Shown: in pieces, positions 13,301 through 26,696 of the stretch
Position numbering within the stretch: the stretch's first letter is position 1
How the letters are laid out: each line of letters starts with the position of its first letter
Assembly (NCBI GenBank): GCA_973895155.1
Contig: OZ316894.1
Location: forward strand, 18,166,001-18,230,000
Direction: 5' to 3'
Source: Marsupella aquatica
Taxonomy: Eukaryota > Marchantiophyta
Length of the DNA: 64,000 nucleotides
Program-made: the position numbers and the translations under genes
The notes under the pieces: model-generated
What the model saw: only the letters and a program-made list of their open reading frames with translations
Databases searched by the model: none
What the model was told of the DNA's origin: nothing

Positions 13301-14171
13301 AGCAGAAGAGTTGAGAAGGTGAAATACTCTAATGGATACCATAAGAGTATCCGATCGAACTTTTGTAGCAAGACAGAGATACTAGTCAAACCATTGCCAG
13401 ATACTGTCTAAACCTAACTTCTCCATCCTGGTCCAAATCGTTCCCAACCCCGAAACAATTCTTTCGACGACAGCAAGTCAGTATGACCAAACAAATTGTC
13501 CTCATTAAATCCAGATTGATTAATCGTTCCTTACTCAAGTACCCTTTTTCACAAGAATAAAATCCAGAATGCAAGATCGTATTCCCCCGATTTTCCAACC
13601 AACAGCGATTCAGATAGACAGCTACCTGTTGCAAAGAAGAGATGCCCACAAGGTGCTCGAAGCAGAACCTTCCAGCAACACGGAACCCCTATTATATGTG
13701 CCAGAAGCATGCCCTCCAATCATCCCATTGAAGAAGATCTTGCTTTATTTGCACAAGAACGTGTCCATTCGCCAGTGCAAGGAGTAAACCCAGGCAGCTT
13801 TATATAGTGCCTGATGTATTGAAGCTGTAAAAAATTAATCTGATACCGCTGACCTGCCCACACAGAATAGCATCTGAAACTTAAGCAGGTCTTTTATGAC
13901 CATGTGCTTTACCAGGTGCCGCTGGAGGTAGTGATCTAGCAGAGCGTCTATCTGCGTGAGTCAATCATAGAGAACACAGAATAAGGAGGTTTGCAATGGT
14001 GCATTAAAAACTTTACCCTTAAAAGCATAGAAACCCCTCAAACGATAAAAGGAGCCGTAAGAGCTACCAAATTAAGGCTAAACACAAAACATTTACATTG
14101 CTGATTATTTTCGCCACTAAAATAATCTGCATTCATCGTACTGCTCTCTACAGTCTCGTTGAATTTCAGCC
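10377..14171. other. Intergenic region between convergent genes
   Basis: This holds the 3' flanks of the STR6-like gene (+) and YAK1 (-). No supportable gene was found. Small degenerate duplications are present: a 54-bp pair starting at 10991 and 11045 (CAGTGC...GAAGTGCTGAT), and an approximately 60-bp pair at 11698-11790 (CCTGTCCAG...). A minus-strand frame at 12474-12668 has a hydrophobic stretch but no recognisable family. Confidence 0.55.
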
Positions 14172-17100
14172 TCATTCGAACTTACTCATAGAAGAGGGCC
14201 CATATGACAAATTTTGTGCGCAAGGTTGGGAGTAGCCAGCTTGACCCCAATTGGAGATGTTGGGGTCGGTACCAAATTGGACCCAAGTACTTGTAGGAGA
14301 GCCCATGTTGGGCCCAGCCCCACCTGGAGGACACAAGCCTGACATAGGGAGACCAGGTCCTGAATGCCTACCCCACTGTGCCTGACTTAAATGCCCATTG
14401 GGAACATGGTTTCCACTTTCACCAATTGTCTGACCAAGGCCGGCTTCTGTACTGGAAGAAGCTTCGGGGGAGGGTTGCAGCACCCCGTAGTGTGAGTGGG
14501 ATTGTGGTCCAAGGCGGCTTGAAGAAGAATGGCTTGCATGCTTAGGAGAATGCTGAATATGAGGTGGGTATTGCTGTCCAAGGGGAGAGCTTTTCGGAGA
14601 AACTCCGCTCCCTTTGCCGTTTCCCATCATACCAGGATTCCCTTGAGTGGTACCATTTGATCTGAAATATGACAGACACGCAGTCAAGATTCCCAAGATT
14701 CCTTGTGTTCTTCATCTCTTCACACTGAGACCTATAGTAGGACAAGAATTTAGGGAAAGCAAAAACGTTGTTGGAGCAAAAACAGAGCCCTCAGTTTCAA
14801 GTTCCAACCAGCTTTCAAGCCATTCCGTTCATCAGTAGCCAGCACAGAAAGACAGGTTTCATGACCCAAGCGGAAAGGGAGTCTTAAGAGTACCTGGACT
14901 GACCACTGAATGAGGTGCTCGGTCCATGCCACTGTCCTGTCCAAAATGGGCCAACTCCTTGACCAGGACCAGAGTAGGGCTCTGTCCCTAAACGAGCAAT
15001 TCCATTGGAAATTTCATTGGCATCCATAGCAGAAACACCTGAAGACGATGCTTCACTTGGATCTCCTAATAATTGTTCATCACTTCAGATAGAAGGCAAA
15101 ACCAATCAAGAACAGAGAAATGTCAATTTTGAAAGAGAATCTAACTCGATTCGTGACCAACGCCAGAGATAGAAGTACAAATAAGCACTCCACTGTATAG
15201 GGCTTTGGCGGTAGTATGGAGCTCAGAGACTGAATCGAGACACTGCCTGAACAAGATGGATCACACACCTCATCGTACATCTTTAGACAAATGTTACAAT
15301 TTGAAGATCAAGAAAGAAAACCACCACCAACACTGTTGCAATTCTTATTCCCGAAGGACCAAAACCAGGTGCTAAAACAGCCGAAAGTGACAAAATATAC
15401 CTGTAACTAGGGTCCCAATCTTTTGGGTCTGGGGGGGCCGGATGTTCTTCACCTGCTTCAGAAACATTATCCGGTGCATTTAGAAACGCACCAAGAGTGC
15501 CATCCCCAAATCCAGTAGATGTTCCCTGGTTAAAATGAGTAGCTCCCGGGCCATTTCGCTGCTTTTGCATAAAGTTGGGACCGAGAAGACCTCCACCTCT
15601 CATAAACGAGTCATTTCCATTGACATTTGGGTACTGATGGCGTGACCAGTTGTTTTGATAAGCCATCTTTGATAAAGAACTTGCACCAGCTCGAGCAGGA
15701 GATGTAGGAGCAGACCTACCTGGAGAGAGGTGGGATGGAGAACCGGGAGATAATAATAACTGAGAATTTGGGGACATGTGATAAATTGAGCTGGGGGATG
15801 CAGTATATGGAATTGGCGATGGATGAAAACCAGAGCCAGGCGACCCATAGAAATTAGGGACAAGAGCTTGTTGGTGATGGTGTGAGGGGCTTGCTCCCAG
15901 CGGGACAGGTCGATAATTTGAGGGGCTCATTCCAATGTGTGTTTGAACGTTTGAGACGAGCATTCTTTGTTGGTAGGTGTCAGGACTTCCAACAAACCCT
16001 CCACCTGCAGCAGCTCCATGGTGATGACCATTCATCCCCATGGCTGCTGTATTTGGATAGCTGTTGTGCATTAATGTACACTCATAGCTCCCCAAACTGC
16101 TTCCAAGTCCAGACGGATCACCATAGCTCCCAAAGCTCCCTGCACTGCTATAGCTACTATTATAGTGGATAGGAGGAGGAAGATACCCTTGAGTGGAGTA
16201 ACGAACTGTACCCGGACCATTGACCTGCAGTCGCCGACCCGCAACAGACAGGGTCAGTAGAAGCATTAACCAATTGAACCTAAATATAAGTTAGTGGAAG
16301 GTTTCGTTGGTTAAGGTGGTTCAAAGTACCCATACGATGTTGGTGCTAAAGCTGTAAGCGGTCTCAAATGAGAATTAGTCATCGGCTTTCACGCTAAAAC
16401 TCAAAAACCTTAGCAATCTACACAAGCCTACCTGTGGCGAGAGACCTCCTGAAACCCAGTGTCCTGACTGAGCGCTATGGTCCATAGGCATCCATTGACC
16501 CACGTACTGCACATTACGTCAATAGAGACCAATTTTAAAATGAATTTTGTCCCCTGTGTTTGATAGTGGGCCATGATGGCAATGATGCAAACGAAAACAG
16601 AACAGGTGGTCATACAGCAGAAACGTGTTCAAAATCAGTGGCGCGTCAAGCTACATACAGAGCGGATCTGCTCAGGAGGCGGCCTGAATGGCACCACCGA
16701 TTGCTCCCCTGTGACGAAAGGATGGTGCAGAGCCTTCAATTACCACAACCGAGAATCAGCAAACAATACACTGAGGGGCAGCTGTCTAACCTCACAGCAG
16801 ACCGATGAACATGGGTCCATAGGATTAGTTTGCAGATGACAAATCAGCGTGGGTTTTGAAAAAGATGGGCATAGTATTTACAGTAGAACTTACTTGTCCT
16901 GGTGTCCACCGCCTTGCGGGATCAAACTGTAGGACCCCGTTCAGAAAGTCCACGAATGCCACACGATCAAGTATGTCTGCAAAAATAAAACTCCCTCAGA
17001 CACACATTGCATCCAGTCGCCTCACATCTGCAAACTATCCACCTCAAACGCAATACATGTCCTCCAAAACGAGGCTACTCTGTAGAGAAGACGATAAGAA

Positions 17101-20100
17101 AGTAAAGAATGCCACCCTATTTACTATGAATTTCTCGACCTGGGAGCCGTCTCTAAAAGCGAATCATGTATCAATTTTATGACATTGAGATAACCAATAC
17201 CTTCATCCATTTCTTCTTGAGACATCCTTTTCCTCAACGGATAGTCCACAATGATTTCCTCCAGTTTATTGTTGCCGAAGTACCTTCGCCCCACTTTTGG
17301 CTTTTGTCCTCTCTGTGTAAGTAACCATGTACAAGAATACACCTAGCCATCAGGCATTGCTTCAAGAGGATGCTCAGGGATAACCGATGAACAACATATG
17401 TGATTGGCACCTCAATACGCCCTTCCCGAGAAGTACAATACTTACAGCTTCAAGTTCAGTTTCGCTCAACAATTGATAGGCTGGACTTTGCCCTTCCGTT
17501 GCCATTTGCCCAGAAAGTGGAGCAGAACTCGTGAGCTTGAAAAATTTATTACTGACCTCAGACTGATGTATGAGATGATCAGGAGGCTGACATCTACAAT
17601 GAAAGCACATTCAATAATGAGCCACGTGCATGATGCAGGTGCTGAGTTAGCGTACGCTAGTCTAATGAATAGAAATGGTAGCCATCAGAGAAAATCAAGC
17701 TACACCAAAAGGAACCTCTTCAATAAATTGTGACTGAAATCCAGAAAAACTAGAGGCAGTGTATCTCTTCGCCAAACTCATGCACCACAATCATGATACA
17801 TTAAAGACAACTCCAAACTCCTTAAGTAGGAAAAGTAGTCAGTACCCCAAAACTTCAATCATGAATCGAAAGAGGTCATATTCACAGGCACCCGGAAATA
17901 ATGGCAATCCCAGAAACAGCTCTGCTGCAACACAAGCTAAAGACCACATATCAATGGCAGTGGTATATTTGAGCTGAAGCAGCACTTCGGGAGACCGGTA
18001 GAATCGACTCTGCATACAAAGACAGAAAAAACTTAAGGTGAGCTAAAGATGATTCCCCGTGAGACCTGGATACGCGTAAATCCAGTTCTGCGTGCACAAC
18101 ACCGAAGTGAGTGACACAAGAATCAACCAAGAAATTGCCTGAAATGTCACATCTTTCCTTTGCTAGCTTAGAAACTTGCCATTGCAAAAGCAGACAATTA
18201 CTTGTTTTCCAGATTCTGAAACAATTACATATATCTCAACAAAAAAAGAAGAAGCCTGTTTCCAAAAACACCATAGCAACTAAGGTGTGAAATTCCATTC
18301 TCAAACGAGCCAATTGTCTCTCAACATCTTAAACAAGTTTACAGAAAGCGAATTCATGTCTAATAGCCGTCGGCAGTGTTCAGTACCTGTATGTATGTGT
18401 ATACTGTGCGGAAGTCCATACACGCAGCGCCGAAGTCAATCAGCTTGATCTCCGCCGCCTCCAAGCTACCACACAATAGCTCAATCAACATCATCCCAAG
18501 AGCTTGAAGGAGATAAATTATCACACAATAGTTCCATTTGACAGAATTCAACAGCTTGAAGGAAATAAAAATTCTCATCAGATTAACGATCTCTGAAACA
18601 TAATGAGAATCGAGAAATAGAGTTACGTCAGGTCATTCGAAGACCGCGCGCATTTTAGAAAAGACCGGCAGGAGCTTAGATTGCTTAATAAAAGCGATGA
18701 GTGAACCATGTTACCTTGGTTGTAGTAAAATATTTTCGGGTTTAAGATCACAATGGAGAACTCCAGCTTCTCGCAGCGCTGTAAGAGCCTCTAGCATCTG
18801 CGTAGTCAGGAAACTGTGTCACTCGGTTCATTCCAAACAGTTTCATTTGCGGGTTCAATTGGTTGAGCAAAACTTGTCAGGTATGAAAAGCAAGACAATC
18901 AAGCATGAAGGACATTCTCAAAAACAGACAAGCAGAAAATCCAAAGCTTGGCAGTGCAGTTTTCATGGCCTCAATTTGGCTTTATGATAGACAGAGTGTT
19001 TTTGTTCTCATGCATTTCGCTTAGAAAAGACGACGCATGTCGAAAAACATTGAAGGAAATATGAATAGAACTCAAGAAGAAAAGAGACACGCCTGTATTG
19101 TGAACCGCCTGACAAGCTTCATTGAAAGACCTTTGTGCTGATTGAGCTTCAACAACTCATATCTGCAAGAAAAAATATCATTACATGCTGCTGCGTAGGC
19201 GTCCACTGGGCTATGCAAATTGCTCACTTCAAGTCTTGACAAAAAACCTCAATTAAATCACCACCAATTATCTCTACTCCTATATATCTGACTTTGAGAA
19301 AGAATCTGTTGCTTCAGAAAGACACAAGACAACCTCATCGACTGCGCAGCGTAAAATTGACATTAGCCGAAGGAAAATAGACAATTGACTCACATGAAAG
19401 GAAAGACAACCGGACAAAGAGAGCATCCCGCTAACCTAGTATAGTACATTGAAGCCTAACATCACTATTAACTCGGCATAAGCAGGAATGGTCTTGCTTA
19501 GGGAAATTACTTACAGATTGGCGTTCAGAAGCTCAAAAACCAAACATAAGTGACCCGCAAACTCAAAGTGATCCAGAATTCGCACAATCTTGTACCTTTC
19601 TGTGTACTTGTGGAGCTGAATTTTCACAAAGCCTTCGTCAGTCGTCACAAACGGAGACTATAATCATCTATACAATGGTTAAGCTCCACATTGTACCCAA
19701 CTATATTAAACACATAGAGCGCAAACAAGCATGATCAACTGAGCTCATTAGGCAAATATTGAAAGAACAACACAGGTGTAGAGAGAAAAGAGAGTAACAG
19801 CAACATACCCGATAGCAAATACCGATCTCAACTTTTGCCTGATTATAGTAAGCAGGTTGGTTTTTTATTACTTTCACGGCTACGTCCCCTTGAACGTTTG
19901 GGTCAGTCGACGAACACCTGCAAACTTGCCCAAACGATCCCTTGCCCAGCGTGTCCTTCACAACATACCTATGGAACCCATACTTTTCATCAAAAATATA
20001 TCCAACTTCACGTAATTTGCTTTACACTCCATACCGAGAAAAGGCGACACGTAGTTTCGTTTGAAGAACAATATATTAACCAACATTACTAGTCCGACCT

Positions 20101-22838
20101 ATACGGGATCTACTAGAAAGGGAAAAGACCCATGCTATCCCTAAACAATCTTCCTCTCCACCTGCATTGCGTCCAAAGAGGACTCATCCTACCCCAATGA
20201 GGGCAGAGGGGCATATTATAAACCGAGCAAATGACTCTAGGAAACTGAAACAAAGGGTAAGATTTAGCACCCGTCATGAGAATTACACTGTGTGAACTAT
20301 TGCAAATCATAGGATGGATGTGGTCAGGAGAGTTGACCTGAAGTTAGATTCCGAATTCACCAAGACAAAATCGACATAGAGAATTAGGTCTGTCTCCTGA
20401 TTGTCTTGTCCATCATTGTAGACTCCCTGCCACGGCTCAGTGAGGTAGCGCTTAGGTAGGACCGAGAATGTGATGTTCGGGTTGCAAACTCTATATGTCT
20501 CGGCAATATGTTTAGTTAATTTAGCCACCAACTGCATCAGCCAACAACAAACCGACAATTAGTCTCTCAAATCTATTAACAAGCTTATTCTTTCCACATA
20601 GAGAAGGAACTAGGATCCACAATAGCCTACGCCAACTGAGTACAGAGCCACGGATCTGATCGAGTAGAGAAAAGCAAGCCCCTCTCCGCTCCTACGACCT
20701 TCCAACAAAACATGCTTGGATATGTAAACGATCAATGCGGCTTCATCTTCACACGCTCCCGTGAAAGACTCTCAGGACTATTGGCTTCTTTACTAATCAA
20801 AGCCCCAAGAATAAAGTCATGCGGATTGCTTTCAAGCCAACGAAGTCTTCTACTTGACTTTTCTTCTTATAGCGAAATGACACTGATATTAGAGAACCAT
20901 CCTAAGGAAAAAAGTTGGGGAAATAAATTAAGAGACTTCAGGAGGTACTTCTTAGAAGCTGAACAAAGTTTTCCTCACAGCAAAGAAATATCAAATCCAA
21001 GGGAACTCCTGGAAGGGGAAATGAACACAAGCACAGCTAAGCGCACAGACACCTTCATACCAAGTAGCTAATCAAGGACCCATATTGATAAATGACGTAG
21101 GATAACTATAGAGACACTTCCCTTGGCCGGACAGCCACCCATAACCGGCATAAGGTGGCATCCAAGAAAGCAGCCGCTGATTGTACCTCTGGTTAAGAAT
21201 CTAAATGATCAGAGGGAAACCTCAACTAAGCCCAGAAGCCCATCTCTGCTAACTCCTCTCGTAACAGTAAAGAGAAGGAGAGGGTGAGCGGCGGCCACAC
21301 CTTCGGCATAAATTTGAGATATACTGTCAGGCGGTCATTTCACTGAGCTAGACGGTCATTTCACTGAGCTCTCCCCGTCCCTCTCACCGCTTCTTCAACA
21401 TCCTGGTCTGATGATTCTAACGAAATTCATCCACGCGACGATGAAAGGGAGGATGTGACTGGTTGGTTAAGTTCATTTTAGACATCCTGGTTTGATGATT
21501 CTAACGAAATGCATCCAAGCGACTATGAAAGGGAAGATGTGACTGGTTGGATTGATTTCCTTTTAGACCCCGTATTCTCTACGGGCGCACGGAAACGATG
21601 GTACATCACAGTGACCTTACGGCCAGAAGTGAAAAGAAAAGAAACAAATAAAGCTACTAAAGCTAACCAGCTACTGCAAGGACAGCTTAATTGATGAGCC
21701 ATATTCGCTTCTCCGTTCAATACATCGTCTAAGTCAACTTCCGCACAAATCAAGCCCATGTAAGAGACGACTTTGTGGAATAGGAAGATGTGGAAAGAAA
21801 AAGTTCAGTGGTTCACCGGAGAGAAGGAGGGAGAGACACACACAAACAGGCAAAAAGATTCCCAAATTGACCTAAGCTAGCTTTCGAATTTATTTTGGCT
21901 TACCCTGTACCATTTTGTACCGTTCTAGCACGTGCGCATTTGGAACATCACTCACAAGCACTTCAATTCTTTAATTTCTCTGTGCTTTGCTTCTCCCAGG
22001 AATCGCAAAGGTTTAAATATTAGCTACATTTGTAATTTAATGTACTGAAAGATCATGTAGAACAGCGTTAACTCAGTCCTGCACTTTTCGAGACGAAAAC
22101 CCGACATGCATTTGCTGGACAAAAAAGCAATCCTCCCACTTAATTCAATTCCTCAGCAAAAGAGGAGAATGGAGAACGAAACCAGCGACTTTCTTCATTT
22201 CTCCTATTTGTCCTGAATGCATGTGGCGACGATCATATGGCCAGTTTTCATATCTGCCGCTGTAACATTGGAAGGGGCACCCATTCTCCGGCAGCGCATG
22301 GACCGAATCTAAGCTGGAATCGAAGAAATGTATCACAATACCCAACTAAGCATCTTTGCGAGGTGCCCCCTTCGTGCACTCAATTCCAAAAACCCCGGCC
22401 ACACCAATCCTTGCTAGATCGGCTACTCTGAGGCCAACTAACTTGATAAAGAGATGCAATTTACAACAAAGAGCAATTGGAGTGAACCAACCAAAGACGA
22501 CTCTCGGGTCTTAAGCTTGAACTGGACGTACTGACACAATTTGAGGAGAAGAATATTGAGAACGATAAGCTGCCCTTCAAAAACCGAAAGAGTAATATAC
22601 AATGAAGCTGCGATGAGGGGGAACGACGGAGGCGGATACGTACAGGACGCCTCGCGACCTGATGCACTTCGGGTGTGCGCTGCACGTAGGGACGAAAGGC
22701 GCGAGCTACGGGGATCCATTCGGAAGGGAGGAAAAAGACTGATTGCTGGTCTTGCTCTTCGCCGGTCAGTTCCGGATTCTCATCCTCGTCGCTGCAAGAA
22801 TCACCATCCGGGGGCCTCCCTCCCTCAATGCTCCCCAT
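14172..22838 (-). CDS. YAK1: Dual-specificity kinase YAK1 (DYRK family), 16 exons, 1013 aa
   Basis: Minus-strand exons: 22644..22838, 20338..20531, 19809..19968, 19515..19615, 19093..19162, 18715..18797, 18387..18465, 17846..18009, 17446..17593, 17201..17312, 16894..16976, 16659..16733, 16432..16506, 15401..16224, 14894..15082, 14172..14661; 3,042 nt with phase intact. Residues 1-130 carry the plant YAK1 N-terminal motif (ARAFRPYV, ARRP). The kinase domain has glycine loop LGKGSFGQV (137-145), Lys162 in AVKVIK, catalytic HCDLKPEN (Asp257), DFG (278-280) and the DYRK activation-loop motif YTY (290-292) before SRFYRSPE. The C-terminal 500 residues are Ser/Pro/Gly-rich as in plant YAK1, including the conserved DWDPSY block. 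Plant YAK1 is known as a growth-restraining kinase downstream of TOR. The exon 3/4 junction has an alternative, and intron 5 uses a GC donor. Confidence 0.93.
19091..19092 (-). other. Non-canonical GC splice donor of YAK1 intron 5
   Basis: On the minus strand exon 5 ends ACA ATA CAG and the intron starts GCGTGT. The acceptor is CGCAG before ATG at 18797. Only this joint keeps both the frame and the gap-free kinase alignment (VRRFTIQ then MLEALTALREAG). A GT two bases further in gives a stop right after the junction. Confidence 0.75.
20532..22643 (-). other. YAK1 intron 1 (2.1 kb) with tandem duplications
   Basis: This is the longest intron of the gene, between the N-terminal exon and exon 2, with standard GT-AG ends. 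It contains an 84-bp duplication (21399-21566) and a 22-bp duplication (21331-21370, GGTCATTTCACTGAGCT twice). No coding sequence is visible; the reading frames here reflect the repeats. Confidence 0.75.
21399..21566. repeat. 84-bp tandem duplication in YAK1 intron 1
   Basis: The sequence beginning CATCCTGGT at 21399 recurs at 21483 (sharing TGATGATTCTAACGAAAT and GATGTGACTGGTTGG) with about 90% identity. Confidence 0.85.
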
Positions 22839-23961
22839 CTCTCAGCTCTGCCAGGCCAGGAAATCCCACCCCTACCTGACCCCTCCTTGCCCCTCCTTAT
22901 CGACCTTTCTCCTCACATGCGCAAGAGTGAGCAAGCTACGTAGCCAAGAGCCACGCAGCAAGTACAATTAAGACCTAATCACTCTCAAGGCAAATCCCTC
23001 GTATCTTGTGCCTTCTTCTCGCCCTCTGCTCCTCCGCCTCATCTCTTCCTCAGTTCCACACTACTTTGCGATCTCAGTCGTTCTCCTTCGTCTTCCTCCC
23101 CCTCTTTCCCCCACCTACAACAACACCCAGTAGCCTGCTCACACAGTAATCGCAGCTCCAGCCAGCTAGAGCCACCTCGCATGTACAATTAACATAGCCA
23201 AGATCCTGTGTAGTACCGCACAAGAGAACCAGAGGCGAAAGAAGCACTGTCGATAGAGCAAAGGGAGGAAAAAAGATCAATTGAGACCGAGACACACTGA
23301 CGGACGGAGGTACAGGAGGCGAACCACAGAACTCGAAAGGGCGTGCGATTGCGTGATCATGACTGAATGTCTGAGAGAGAATCACTGCTAGAATAGAAGA
23401 GGAACAAGGCAAGGATAATCAGTGCTTGAATAGAAGCCGAACGACGCAAGGATTTCCAGTTGTTGGAGGTTCGCTGGCGTGGGGACTGACGATTCCCTTG
23501 CTTGTAAGGAAGAGGAAACGGAGTAGAGTACACTGCCTGCAAGGGCAACTGGATGAGCATGTAAGTGCTGATCGATGGTGTAAGTTCCATGCGGAGTGAC
23601 TTCTTCTGTCCGTCTGCTCTCTGCTCAGATTGATTGATTGTAAGCACTACCGTAATGACCAAATGCACCGCAGTACAGTGGCAGCACCAGAACCAACCAG
23701 CGAGCAGCAAGCCGAGAGCGTACAGGAGGCAGCACCAGAGAATGATGCTTTGTTCTAGACACACACCAAAAAGCGAAGCTGCAAAGAGATGCAAAAACAA
23801 CTGATGAATCTCCCCCTCTCGCGTTGGGCGGACCTTTCCGTCTTTCCCTCGCAAGGCTTCTTCGGCAACCGCGAGGTTGAGGGAGGACCCCCTCCGCTGT
23901 CCACCAGTGCCCCGACAAACTCCGGTTCCATTCCCTGCCCCGTAGCCACACTCGTCCTCAA

Positions 23962-23979
23962 CCCCCCCCCCCCCCCCCC
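23962..23979. repeat. C18 homopolymer
   Basis: Eighteen consecutive C on the plus strand, so a G tract on the strand transcribed as YAK1, about 1.1 kb upstream of its start codon. Its length is likely to vary between individuals or sequencing reads. Confidence 0.9.
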
Positions 23980-24126
23980 TTCCACCGCGACTCCGCGAGG
24001 CCTCGATACAAACGCCAAAGGCCACGCCATGTAAGGGCCCATGCACGGGACTGGGAGGAGGCAGCAGAGTAAGTTGGCCGGAAGGAAACGCCAAGCCCGG
24101 CCCTGATGAGGACGCAACGTCAGCCA

Positions 24127-24305
24127 CAGGCCAGGCCAGGACTCCTGGAGAACTTGAAGCAGCAACGAAGGCATACCAGGGAGGGCCAGGCCAGGACTCC
24201 TGGAGAACTTGAAGCATCAACGAAGGCATACCAGGGAAGGCCAGGACAGGACTCCTGGAGAACTTGAAGCAGCAACGAAGGCATACCAGGGAGGGCCAGG
24301 CCAGG
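24127..24305. repeat. 55-bp tandem repeat, 3 copies
   Basis: The word ACTCCTGGAGAACTTGAAGC starts at 24141, 24196 and 24251. Copies are nearly identical (CAGCAACG versus CATCAACG). The period is not a multiple of three, and the unit lacks stops on the minus strand, which explains long spurious frames there. Confidence 0.92.
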
Positions 24306-24717
24306 GCCAGTCAGAGTCGAGGTTGCGGGCGCAAGGGCCAATCTCCGGAGGACACTGGTCTACCCGGACTGCACTTTTTACTTCATTATTATTATTCATG
24401 CAGTACAGGGAGGACGCCATGTTTCTAGACAACGCCGGCAATGGCGGTCAGGCGCATTTCGCATGGGGGCCCTACCCCGCAAAGCCGTCACACATTTCCT
24501 ACAGCTCCCGGCGGGGGGCCTTGCCGATGTCGGAAAACAGCTAAATCCCCTCCTCACTACACGCAGTGCCAGTTCCTATATTTTCCATGGAACCCTGCCC
24601 AAAAACAGGTCACGGCACTCCGGCACGGTTGGTCAGGGCCGCGAGGTACAGGACGACGCAAGGCAAGGTACAGGTATAGGTACAGTACATGGGGTTGCGG
24701 CTGCAGAATAGCAAAGC

Positions 24718-24747
24718 AAGGGAAGGGAAGGGAAGGGAAGGGAAGGC
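24718..24747. repeat. GGGAA pentanucleotide microsatellite
   Basis: About five to six perfect GGGAA/AAGGG units, in the upstream flank of YAK1. Confidence 0.85.
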
Positions 24748-25819
24748 CAGAAGAGCGCATGCAGAAGGGCATGCAGAAGAACAAGGAAGCGATGCAAGGG
24801 CGAGAGAGGAAAATACAAATTGGATGGATTATAGATGAACGGGGGGCTCTGTGACCACAAGCAAGCGAGGCGGAAGGCGGAAGGCGGAAGCAAGAGGAGC
24901 ACGTCTACCAAAAATACAAAAGGGTCATTCCGTCATTGGATTCGGGGGCGAGTCACTGAGTGGTAAGGAACCGATTTGCCGACATAATAAATGTCGTGAT
25001 TAACATGATCAGGTTTGACAGCCCAGGAAGATTCCAGCTCCCTTGTCGTTCCAAGCGCTCCCTCTCGTGATTAACGGCCGTGACGACATTCGCAGGAGGC
25101 TGTGGATTTAATAATCACTCCAGATTTGTCCTACATCATGACTGACGATGCATATCAATAATTCGAATCTTGCTTCTTGCTTCGGAGCTACATTACGCAC
25201 GGCACTACTCCGTATTTGTTGAATTGTGACAAACAAACCACTGATTCTCCTTTGGGAATGGAACAAATTAAGATAGTTGAATTGACAGTACGGGATTAGT
25301 GTACAATGAGAGACAAAACTGTAGACGAGTTTCTTGAGTGCGTTCTTCATCGAGATGTGCATGAGAAGCAACGTATGAAGTTCTGAAGGTCTGATGTAAT
25401 CGTTCGTGTTGTAGTTATGACCTCTTCCATATTGTAATACTGGGTTTTACTTTGTTAACGTATAGAAAACACAGCTGCACATACATTAGAGGTAGACGTA
25501 ACCTTTAGTTATGAATGAAAGGAGCTCCACTCCTAAGAGCTACAAGTAACTCTTACCTCTTATTTTCACTATGAATGGAGGGATAGGCAGGACTGTCGGG
25601 ATGAGGTCCACCTTATAAAAATAAGCTCCACTTCTGCAGTCGGGTACATTATTCACCACTGGCAGGTATGAACACTAGCCAGGCAGGAAGGGGGCTTTTG
25701 TATGGGCAGGTGTGGTTTAAGTGCAGCTGGTGCTATTTTATGGGATATTTTGCCAACCATATATGGTCTACTCTCTTCTGCAGGGAAACCAAATATGGAT
25801 GACACAATTTACTCGTAAA

Positions 25820-25970
25820 GCAACCAAGTGGTGCCCTTAGCCTAATGTCAAGGTTAAGTTTATGAATGAAGCACTCACTTATTGAATGAGAACAAGCAAC
25901 TAAGAGGTGCCCTTAGCTTAATGTCTAGGTTAAGTTTATGAATGAAGCACATACTTATTGAATCAGAACA
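25820..25970. repeat. 76-bp tandem duplication
   Basis: Two copies start with GCAAC near 25820 and 25896 and share GGTGCCCTTAG, GGTTAAGTTTATGAATGAAG and CTTATTGAAT. Confidence 0.8.
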
Positions 25971-26620
25971 TACGACGTCTGTGGCAAGTTCTTGAAGTTG
26001 GAAGATGCTCCCATTGCGCAAAACAATGCAGACCATATGTAAGTAGTAAAAAACACAGGAGTTGGGCAGGTGGAAAGAGGAGTCAAAAGTTAGTGAATGA
26101 AGAAATCTTTGAAAGAAGCTAGCAAAGAGTTGGGAAGTGTCATCCCATTTATTGCATATTTTACTATTGAAATTAACCTCGAGTATGGGAAACCTACACT
26201 ATTTATTTCATTCTCTTGAGTATGTGTAATATTTGCAACACATAACACCCCACATTGGTATTGACTCCAGGGCATAGGATAGGTCTAGAAGGGTTTGTGG
26301 TGAGGAGTTCTTGTGTTGGAGGGTCATCATGGTATGATTTGGGGATCCTGGAAGCAACCTTTTTAAAGCTAAGTCACGCCCTAGATTCTTCACTCTAGAC
26401 AATAGTCTCTAAGAGTAACATGCAATCCTCATTATATAGTTGGATACTCAGATATATGCCATGACGTTTGATGAAAGTGCAGTCACAATGCTTGTTTGCA
26501 CTAGTTCCTCAAGAGTTTAGGATTTGTTTTCCTTGACACCTCCTCTTGGTTAGTGACTCATGGACATTGGTTTTGTCTACTGTGTACCAAGCTGCAAGGT
26601 TGGACAGATGTTTTTGGATA

Positions 26621-26696
26621 AGACCAGGAGGCCAGGTGCAATGCATCTAACCCATACTCATTGTAGGTAGATGCATTGCACCTGGCCTCTTGGTCT
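26621..26696. repeat. Near-perfect 29-bp hairpin with 18-base loop
   Basis: Arms 26621-26649 and 26668-26696 are reverse complements with one mismatch. The stem centre is GGCCAGGTGCAATGCATCTA; the loop is 26650-26667. It could be a small foldback element or a hairpin RNA precursor. The stem is long and clean for chance. Confidence 0.85.

Noticed and set aside
23357-24229. Long minus-strand frames (to 290 codons) upstream of YAK1
   Set aside because: They cross a C18 tract and a 55-bp triplicate, run in several phases at once, and contain no recognisable domain.
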